Source of the DNA: IMCC26256 sp046081705
GTDB taxonomy: Bacteria; Actinomycetota; Acidimicrobiia; IMCC26256
Length of the DNA: 22,452 nt
Reading direction: 5' to 3'
Assembly: GCA_046081705.1 (NCBI GenBank)
Contig: JBJTWK010000098.1
Location: forward strand, 1-22,452
A program made the translations under genes and the position numbers. How positions within the stretch are numbered: the first letter of the stretch is position 1; every line of letters starts with the position of its first letter. The notes beneath the pieces were generated by a model. It was not told the DNA's origin and did no database searches. It worked only from the letters and a program-made list of their open reading frames with translations. This document shows, one piece after another, positions 1-5,635 of the stretch.

Positions 1-81
1 CCCGGGACCCTAATTCCTGACCCCGCTAAATGCCAATAGCGAGGTCGGATTTCTGCCCGAGCGTCCGTGCCCCCGCCCGGC
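1..81. other. Left-edge intergenic scrap, less GC-rich than the rest
   Basis: No gene could be assigned. The first 60 bases are visibly richer in A and T than anything else in the window. They contain a short inverted repeat, CGCTA at 29-33 and TAGCG at 38-42, and a run reading CCTAATTCCTGACCCC at 9-24. The segment lies just downstream of the stop of the minus-strand membrane protein gene. Both the composition and the GGGGTCAGGAATTAGG word on the minus strand resemble edges of small mobile or REP-like elements, but this is only an impression because the window cuts it off. Confidence 0.3.
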
Positions 82-1443
82 TCAGGGCCCGAGGAGTGGC
101 GGGGCGGGCGGCTCGGCCCGCTGGCGCAGCGACCGCACCGCCGCCCCGATCCCGACGAGGCCGACGAGCACGAGGGTGACCGGGACCGCCCGGCCCTCGA
201 AGAACTGGGCCACCGTCCAGGGCACGTAGACGAGGATCCCGAGCAGGCCCGCAGCGGCGAGCCACGGCCGCGACCGGAGCGCGCCGAGGGCCGTGAGGCC
301 ACCGGCGATGACGATCCCGAGCGCGAGCGCCACGAAGGCCCGGCCCGGGTCCTGGTCCATGTGGGCGAACACGTTGCCGGCGGCGACGAGCACCGTGATC
401 GCTCCGACGAGCTGGACCGCGATGGTCTCGGCCTCCTCGCCGTTCCACGCCTCGTGGATCGCGGTGGCACCGAACGCGAGCAGCAGGGCCGTGCTGACCC
501 CGTACTGCCACGGGGCCTCGGCGAAGGACAGCGTGGCCGACAGGGTGATCGTCCCGACCGCGATGCCGGCGACGAGCACGCTCGGTTCCCGGCGCCGGAA
601 GCCAAGCAGCACGAGCGCGGCGCAGATGATCGACGCGATGCCGAACCCGGTGAACTCGCCCCAGGTCTCGGCGGCCGGCGCCGCGGCGGCGCCGAGGAGG
701 AGCGCCCCGAGCGGGAGCGCGAGCACGCGCCGGGGGAGCAGGTCCTGCCATGCCGCGTAGGTCCACGCCCCGCCGAGGACGAGGAGCGCGATTGCGGTGA
801 GCAGGCCCGCGCCCGACACGACGAGGGTGCCGCCGACCGCCAGCGCGATGAGCCCGGCGAACCACGCCACGAGCTGCAGGGGGCGGTCCCGGCGGAAGTA
901 GAGCAGCCCGCCGACGACGGTCGCGGTGGCCCCGCACGCGAACGCCACGGCCTGGCCGGACGACTCCGCGACCCCACCGACCTGGATCCCGGAGGCGATG
1001 GTGAGCCCGGCCGTCCCGAGGAGGTGCAGGACCTGGCGGAACCGCCACCACGGGCCGCCCGCCTGCTCGGGCACGGCGAAGCCGACCGCGACGAGCAGCG
1101 CGCCGATCGCGAGGGCGAGGATCGCCCCGGTCTGCAACGACAGGTCCACGCGCGCGACGACGATGCCGATGCCGATCGCGGCGAGCACGGCGCCGACGTA
1201 CCCGAGGACCTCGGCCACGACCGGACCGCGCGCGGGCGGGGGTGCCGGGGCGGGCGCGTGCGTGCGCTCGTACTCGGTGATGGCGGCGACCTCGTCCTCG
1301 GTGATGAGCGCGGCCGCCCGCCACCGATCGAGGAGCGCCGCGGTCACCGCGGGGTCGCTCGTCCGATCCACGGACTCGGCGCGGCGGCGCACCGACACGA
1401 TGACCACGACGGCGATGAGGATCGGGATGATGAGCATGAACAC
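82..1443 (-). CDS. DUF2157-like polytopic membrane protein
   Basis: Predicted 453-residue integral membrane protein of unknown function. After one N-terminal hydrophobic helix (about residues 3-18) comes a soluble stretch (about 30-62) with a LLDRWRAAALITEDEVAAI pattern. It resembles the N-terminal helix-turn unit of DUF2157 proteins, where a 'W..xGLI..' motif precedes the membrane region. A Pro/Ala linker (62-73) leads into roughly a dozen hydrophobic segments between 76 and 436, separated by short Arg-rich loops. The GTG start at 1443 is preceded by GGAGG with a 5-nt gap; an ATG two codons later is also possible. It is transcribed divergently from proS and is not part of the translation cluster. 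The DUF2157 assignment rests on recognition of the overall pattern only. No enzymatic motif is visible. Confidence 0.75.
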   Translation of the reverse strand: MFMLIIPILIAVVVIVSVRRRAESVDRTSDPAVTAALLDRWRAAALITEDEVAAITEYERTHAPAPAPPPARGPVVAEVLGYVGAVLAAIGIGIVVARVDLSLQTGAILALAIGALLVAVGFAVPEQAGGPWWRFRQVLHLLGTAGLTIASGIQVGGVAESSGQAVAFACGATATVVGGLLYFRRDRPLQLVAWFAGLIALAVGGTLVVSGAGLLTAIALLVLGGAWTYAAWQDLLPRRVLALPLGALLLGAAAAPAAETWGEFTGFGIASIICAALVLLGFRRREPSVLVAGIAVGTITLSATLSFAEAPWQYGVSTALLLAFGATAIHEAWNGEEAETIAVQLVGAITVLVAAGNVFAHMDQDPGRAFVALALGIVIAGGLTALGALRSRPWLAAAGLLGILVYVPWTVAQFFEGRAVPVTLVLVGLVGIGAAVRSLRQRAEPPAPPLLGP

Positions 1444-1573
1444 GGGTCCCTCCGACCTCGGGCCTCGGCGCCCGATGCCGCCATCGTCACACCCGGGCCG
1501 TCACCGCGCCATGGACACAGGTCCCGAACCATCGGGTCGACCGGTCCCGCCCGGGCGGTCGGCGGCCCGCCGC

Positions 1574-1579
1574 TAGCCT
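1574..1579 (+). promoter_or_regulatory. Putative -10 element of a leaderless proS promoter
   Basis: TAGCCT followed by C, with 7 nt between the hexamer and the ATG of proS. This places the transcription start at or next to the start codon, and there is no Shine-Dalgarno in front of the gene. No -35 hexamer is evident. The same TANCCTC word occurs before five other units in this window. Confidence 0.6.
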
Positions 1580-1586
1580 CCCCGGG

Positions 1587-3290
1587 ATGCGGATGTCCCG
1601 ATTGTTCCTGCGCACGCTGCGAGACGACCCCGCCGACGCGGAGATCGACAGCCACCGGCTCCTCGTCCGCACGGGGGCGATCCGCCGGGTCGCCTCCGGG
1701 ATCTACTCCTGGCTGCCGCTGGGCAACCGGGTGCTGCGCAACGTCGAGGCCATCGTCCGCGAGGAGATGGACGCCGCCGGCGCGCAGGAGGTCATCCTGC
1801 CGATCGCCCAGCCCCTCGAGCTCTGGGAGCGCACCGGGCGGGACACCGCCTACGGCCCGCAGATGTTCCGCCTGACCGACCGCAAGGAGACCGGGTTCGC
1901 CCTCGCGCCCACGGCGGAGGAGGTCATCACCTCCACGGTCGCCAACGAGTACTCGTCGTACCGCGACCTCCCGGTGAACCTGTACCAGATCAACTGGAAG
2001 TACCGCGACGAGCTGCGGCCGCGGTTCGGGTTGCTGCGGTCCCGTGAGTTCCTCATGAAGGACGCCTACTCGTTCCACGTCGACGCCGAGGACCTGCGGG
2101 CGACCTACCGCGACATGTACGAGGCGTACGAGCGGATCTTCGCCCGGTGCGGCCTCACCGTCCGGGCCGTCGAGGCCCAGGCCGGTGAGATCGGCGGCGA
2201 CGTGAACCACGAGTTCATGGCCGTGGCCCCCGTCGGCGAGGACGACTTCGTCTGGTGCGCGGCCTGCGACTACGCGGCGAACGTCGAGGCCGCCATCCGA
2301 CGCGCCGGACCTGCGGGCGCGGCCGTCGACGCGCCCGCCCCCGAGGACGTCGACACCCCGGGCGCCGGCGCGATCGCGGACGTCGCCGCGCTCCTCGGCG
2401 TCGACGCGTCCACGCTGCTCAAGTCGATCGCGTTCGAGTGCGACGGGGACCTCGCGCTCGCCGTCGTCCCCGGCGACCGCGAGGTCAACGAGTTCGCGCT
2501 CCGCCGAGCGGTGGCCGGGCGGTCCGTGCGCCTGCTCACCGACGAGGACTTCGCGGCCCGCCCGACGGTGCCCAAGGGCTTCATCGGCCCGCACCACCCG
2601 GACGTCCGGCTCGTGGTCACCGATCCCGCGGTCCACGCGGGTCGGACCTGGGTCGTCGGTGCGAACCGGGTCGACGCGCACACCCGGAACGTGGTGCCCG
2701 GGCGCGACTTCCGGATCGACGTCGTCGCCGACCTCGTCACCGTCGTCACCGGCGACGGCTGCCCGCGGTGCGACGGCGAGCTGCGGATCGACCGGGGCAT
2801 CGAGGTCGGGCACGTGTTCCAACTCGGCACGAAGTACTCGACCGCGCTCGACGCGATCTACACCGACGACGCCGGGGCCCAGCACCCGATGGTGATGGGC
2901 TGCTACGGCATCGGCGTGTCGCGCATCGTCGCGGCCGTCGTCGAGGAGTGCTCGGACGACGCCGGCATCGCCTGGCCCGCCGGCATCGCGCCCTACGACG
3001 TCCACCTCGTCGTGCTCCCCGGGCGTGGCGACGCGGCGGCCGGGGTGGTCGACGCCGGCGAGCGGCTCTACCGCGAGCTCCAGGCCGCAGGGGTCTCGGT
3101 GCTCCTCGACGACCGCGACGCGAGTCCCGGCGTGAAGTTCGCCGACGCCGATCTCCTCGGGATGCCGGTGCAGATCACCGTGGGGGCCAAGGGCCTCGCG
3201 CGGGGCGTGGCCGAGCGCAAGGTCCGCCGCACGGGGGACCGGGACGAACTGGCGATCGAGGCCGTCGTCGCCGCCCTTGCGGGGCGGTGA
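1587..3290 (+). CDS. proS: Prolyl-tRNA synthetase (bacterial type with insertion domain)
   Basis: Charges tRNA-Pro with proline in the cytoplasm. The 567 residues match the usual length of bacterial-type ProRS. The N-terminus SRLFLRTLRDDPADAE and IRRVASGIYSWLPLG (32-46) are family hallmarks. Class II catalytic elements follow: APTAEE (107-112), motif 2 around KYRDELRPRFGLLRSREF (138-155) and motif 3 GCYGIGVSR (438-446). Between motifs 2 and 3 lies the YbaK-like editing insertion (about 225-395), bounded by two Cys pairs, CAAC (224-227) and CPRC (392-395). The anticodon-binding domain occupies about 466-567. The ATG at 1587 is supported by a TAGCCTC element 7 nt upstream, implying a leaderless mRNA. 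The stop codon lies in the loop of a GC hairpin (3281-3300). Confidence 0.97.
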   Translation: MRMSRLFLRTLRDDPADAEIDSHRLLVRTGAIRRVASGIYSWLPLGNRVLRNVEAIVREEMDAAGAQEVILPIAQPLELWERTGRDTAYGPQMFRLTDRKETGFALAPTAEEVITSTVANEYSSYRDLPVNLYQINWKYRDELRPRFGLLRSREFLMKDAYSFHVDAEDLRATYRDMYEAYERIFARCGLTVRAVEAQAGEIGGDVNHEFMAVAPVGEDDFVWCAACDYAANVEAAIRRAGPAGAAVDAPAPEDVDTPGAGAIADVAALLGVDASTLLKSIAFECDGDLALAVVPGDREVNEFALRRAVAGRSVRLLTDEDFAARPTVPKGFIGPHHPDVRLVVTDPAVHAGRTWVVGANRVDAHTRNVVPGRDFRIDVVADLVTVVTGDGCPRCDGELRIDRGIEVGHVFQLGTKYSTALDAIYTDDAGAQHPMVMGCYGIGVSRIVAAVVEECSDDAGIAWPAGIAPYDVHLVVLPGRGDAAAGVVDAGERLYRELQAAGVSVLLDDRDASPGVKFADADLLGMPVQITVGAKGLARGVAERKVRRTGDRDELAIEAVVAALAGR

Positions 3291-3300
3291 CCCCCGCCCC
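3281..3300 (+). other. GC hairpin enclosing the proS stop codon
   Basis: GGGGCGG (3281-3287) pairs perfectly with CCGCCCC (3294-3300). The TGA stop lies in the 6-nt loop. There is no U-tract, so it is not a canonical terminator. It could protect the 3' end or slow RNA polymerase, but in such GC-rich DNA a 7-bp stem can arise by chance. Confidence 0.4.
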
Positions 3301-3370
3301 CGGGGCCGGGTGCCCGGGGTCCCGGCCCACGCCCGCCCCCGGGGCCCCACGGCCCGCGGGCCCGGTCTGG

Positions 3371-3376
3371 TAACCT
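3371..3376 (+). promoter_or_regulatory. Putative -10 element of the rimP-nusA-infB operon promoter
   Basis: TAACCT followed by C matches the TANCCTC word shared by six units here. A start about 7 nt downstream (near 3383-3384) would give a leader of roughly 107 nt before rimP, with the intrinsic terminator at 3419-3444 inside it. No convincing -35 box was seen. Confidence 0.5.
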
Positions 3377-3418
3377 CTCGGGCGTTCGATCGTCCATCGG
3401 GCCCTGGCGGCCGGAACG

Positions 3419-3444
3419 ACGTGGGCTTCTCGCCCACGTTTTTT
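3419..3444 (+). terminator. Intrinsic terminator or attenuator in the rimP leader
   Basis: ACGTGGGC (3419-3426) pairs with GCCCACGT (3432-3439) in a perfect 8-bp stem with loop TTCTC, followed by a run of six T (3439-3444). It is the only stem plus poly-T terminator in the window. It lies between the putative TAACCTC promoter and rimP, so besides ending proS transcripts it could attenuate the nusA-infB operon. This would parallel the leader terminators known in the E. coli metY-rimP-nusA-infB operon. No clear antiterminator hairpin or leader peptide was found. Confidence 0.8.
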
Positions 3445-3490
3445 GTTGCCGGGGCACGCCCGGCGGCCAGGTGAGGGAGGTGTTGAGATC

Positions 3491-4018
3491 ATGGGGAAGG
3501 GTGACCGCCTCGATGATCTGCGCGCCCGCCTCGAGGCCCCGCTCGCCGATCTCGGCCTCGACCTCTTCGACGTCGTGCGCACCGGCAAGGGCCGGGGCAC
3601 GGTCGTCCAGGTCATGGTGGACCGTCCGGGCGGGGTCGACCTCGAGACCGTCACCGAGGCGACCCGGGTCATCTCGCCCCTCCTCGACGAGTGGCCGGGC
3701 ATCGACTCGGCCTACACGCTCGAGGTCTCGAGCCCCGGGCTCGAGCGTCCGCTGCGCCGCCCCGCCCACTTCGCGGGCGCCCGGGGCATGAGCGTCACCG
3801 TCCGCTGCCGCGACGAGGCCGGGGTCGCCCGGCGCGTGCGCGGGGTCCTCGTCGCCAGCGACGAGGAGGGCTGCACCGTCGAGGTCGACGGCGCGCCGCA
3901 ACGCATCCCGTTCGACTCGATCGAACAGGCCCGCACCGTCTTCGAGTGGGGTCCGGCGGCCAAGCCGGGCCGGGGCTCGAAGCCCGGACGGGCGAAGCAG
4001 GAGACCGCACACCAGTGA
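3491..4018 (+). CDS. rimP: Ribosome maturation factor RimP
   Basis: Cytoplasmic 30S assembly factor of 175 residues, needed for late 16S maturation around the S12 and S19 sites in characterised species. The N-terminal domain runs through LGLDLFDVVRTGKGRGTVVQV. The family signature YTLEVSSPGLERPLRRPAHF is clear at about 75-94, and a C-terminal SH3-like domain covers about 96-155, ending in a short basic tail. The ATG at 3491 has GGGAGG upstream (3475-3480) with a 10-nt gap. An in-frame TTG at 3443 would start inside the terminator U-tract and is rejected. It heads the operon, and its stop overlaps the GAGGA that serves as ribosome binding site for nusA, so translation is probably coupled. Confidence 0.95.
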   Translation: MGKGDRLDDLRARLEAPLADLGLDLFDVVRTGKGRGTVVQVMVDRPGGVDLETVTEATRVISPLLDEWPGIDSAYTLEVSSPGLERPLRRPAHFAGARGMSVTVRCRDEAGVARRVRGVLVASDEEGCTVEVDGAPQRIPFDSIEQARTVFEWGPAAKPGRGSKPGRAKQETAHQ

Positions 4019-4028
4019 GGAAGCACCG

Positions 4029-5342
4029 ATGAACCGCGAGATGATGGACGCGCTCCGCGAGATCGCCAACGACAAGGGCATCTCCGAGGACATCATGCTG
4101 CAGGCGCTCGCCGACGCGCTCGTCACCGCCTACAAGCGGATGCCGAACGCCGCCGAGGAGGCGCTCGTCGAGATCGACACCGAGACCGGTGAGATCCGCG
4201 TGATCGCGCAGGAGATCGACGAGGACGGCCACGTCGTGCGCGAGTGGGACGACACGCCGGACGACTTCGGGCGCATCGCGGCGCAGACGGCCAAGCAGGT
4301 GATCCTGCAGCGCATCCGCGAGGCCGAGCGCGAGATGAAGTTCGAGCAGTACACGGGCCGGGAGGGCGAGATCGTCACCGGCATCATCCAGCAGACCGAC
4401 CAGCGCTACACGCTCCTCGACCTCGGCACGGTCGAGGCGCTGCTGCCACAGGCCGAGCAGGTCCAGAACGAGCGCTACGAGCACGGCGGTCGCCTCAAGG
4501 CCTACATCGTCGAGGTCCGCAAGACCGCCAAGGGCCCGCAGATCGTGGTGTCGCGCACCCACCCGGGTCTCGTGAAGTGCCTCTTCGAGCTCGAGGTGCC
4601 CGAGATCCTCGACGGCGTCGTGGAGCTCAAGGCCGTCGCCCGCGAGCCCGGGCACCGCACGAAGATCGCGGTCGCCTCGAACGACCCGAACGTCGACCCG
4701 GTCGGCGCGTGCGTCGGCGCCCGCGGCGCCCGCGTGCGCATGGTCGTCAACGAGCTGCGCTCCGAGAAGGTCGACATCGTCCCGTTCTCCGAGGACCAGG
4801 CCGAGTTTGTCACCCGTGCGCTCGCGCCGGCCAAGGTGCGCGAGGTCCGGCTCCACGAGGACACCGGCACCGCCGAGGTCATCGTCCCGGACTTCCAGCT
4901 GAGCCTCGCGATCGGCAAGGAGGGCCAGAACGCCCGCCTCGCCGCGCGTCTCACCGGGTGGCGGGTCGACATCAAGAGCGAGTCGCAGCTGGCGGAGGAG
5001 GAGGCGGGCGGCGGCGTCGAGTACGCCGAGGGCGAGTGGGTCGAGGGCGCCGACGGCGAACTCGTCTGGCAGCCGGCCGAGGGCGGCGAGGCCATCTCGG
5101 CCGCGGCCGCCGGGTACGCCGGCGCGACGCTCGGCGAGGGCGCGCCGGCCACCCCCGACGCCTCGGGTGCCGACGGCCCGGACGACGTCAGCGACGCCGA
5201 ACCCGGCGTGGTGGCCGACGGCGGATCGGCCGAGGAGGCCGCCATGCACGTCGAGAGCGAGGACGAGGTCGCGGCCGAGGCCGTGACCGACGTCGACGCC
5301 CCGGAGGGCGACGACGCCGAGGCACTGGAGGGCGAGGCATAG
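4029..5342 (+). CDS. nusA: Transcription termination/antitermination factor NusA
   Basis: RNA polymerase-associated factor that modulates pausing, termination and antitermination. Residues 1-108 form the polymerase-binding N-terminal domain. An S1 domain follows (about 109-178, REGEIVTGII to PQIVVSR). KH1 (about 185-255) carries the VGARGARV loop and KH2 (about 260-320) carries IGKEGQNARL. After about 322 comes a 116-residue acidic tail rich in Ala, Glu, Gly and Asp, which makes the protein longer than many actinobacterial NusA (roughly 330-350 residues). It does not look like the repeated acidic domains of E. coli NusA. ATG start with GAGGA overlapping the rimP stop. The TAG stop overlaps the candidate ylxR start. 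Confidence 0.96.
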   Translation: MNREMMDALREIANDKGISEDIMLQALADALVTAYKRMPNAAEEALVEIDTETGEIRVIAQEIDEDGHVVREWDDTPDDFGRIAAQTAKQVILQRIREAEREMKFEQYTGREGEIVTGIIQQTDQRYTLLDLGTVEALLPQAEQVQNERYEHGGRLKAYIVEVRKTAKGPQIVVSRTHPGLVKCLFELEVPEILDGVVELKAVAREPGHRTKIAVASNDPNVDPVGACVGARGARVRMVVNELRSEKVDIVPFSEDQAEFVTRALAPAKVREVRLHEDTGTAEVIVPDFQLSLAIGKEGQNARLAARLTGWRVDIKSESQLAEEEAGGGVEYAEGEWVEGADGELVWQPAEGGEAISAAAAGYAGATLGEGAPATPDASGADGPDDVSDAEPGVVADGGSAEEAAMHVESEDEVAAEAVTDVDAPEGDDAEALEGEA

Positions 5343-5629
5343 CGGGTACCCCGCGGCGCACCTGCGTGGGTTGCCGCCGGACCACCGATCCGGGTTCGCT
5401 CGTGCGGATCACGGTCGGTCCCGACGGTCACCTCCGGGTGGGTCGCACCGAGCCCGGCCGTGGGGCCTGGCTCTGCGCCGGTTCGCCGGCGTGCCTCGAG
5501 CGGGCCACCCGCCGCGGCGCCCTCCCGAGGGCCCTGCGCCGGGACATCCCGACCGGGGACATCGAACGCCTGCGTGGGAGACTCCACGGGGCCGGGATCG
5601 GCGGGGACGCCGACCCGAAGCAGGACTGA
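5339..5629 (+). CDS. ylxR: YlxR-family RNA-binding protein (DUF448), atypical start
   Basis: Small basic protein of about 96 residues encoded between nusA and infB, the classical location of ylxR. Family marks are PRRTCVGCRRTTDP near the N-terminus, LVRI, and the GRGAWLC motif. It is considered a nucleic-acid-binding or regulatory partner of the translation apparatus, and its exact role is poorly defined. The frame has no ATG or TTG nearby. The only in-frame GTG (5366) would remove the first Cys of the CxxC and has no Shine-Dalgarno. The ATA at 5339 overlaps the nusA stop as ATAG and has GGAGG at 5327-5331 with an ideal 7-nt gap, so it is proposed as the start. A -1 ribosomal shift from nusA or a sequence error are alternatives. 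Gene identity is firm; the start is uncertain. Confidence 0.85.
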   Translation: MAGTPRRTCVGCRRTTDPGSLVRITVGPDGHLRVGRTEPGRGAWLCAGSPACLERATRRGALPRALRRDIPTGDIERLRGRLHGAGIGGDADPKQD

Positions 5630-5635
5630 GGAATC

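Noticed and set aside
67..1875. 602-codon plus-strand frame opposite the DUF2157-like gene
   Set aside because: The translation is charged low-complexity sequence, whereas the opposite strand gives clean transmembrane helices and a good ribosome binding site.
3443..3490. TTG start extending RimP by 16 residues
   Set aside because: It lies in the U-tract of the intrinsic terminator and adds non-conserved sequence; the ATG at 3491 has a good Shine-Dalgarno.
3291..3490. A tRNA gene before rimP, as with metY in E. coli
   Set aside because: No cloverleaf, T-loop GGTTCRANTCC or acceptor stem could be found in this interval.
5366..5629. GTG start for ylxR
   Set aside because: It would remove the first conserved Cys and the PRRT segment and has no Shine-Dalgarno. 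The ATA at 5339 is better placed, though unusual.
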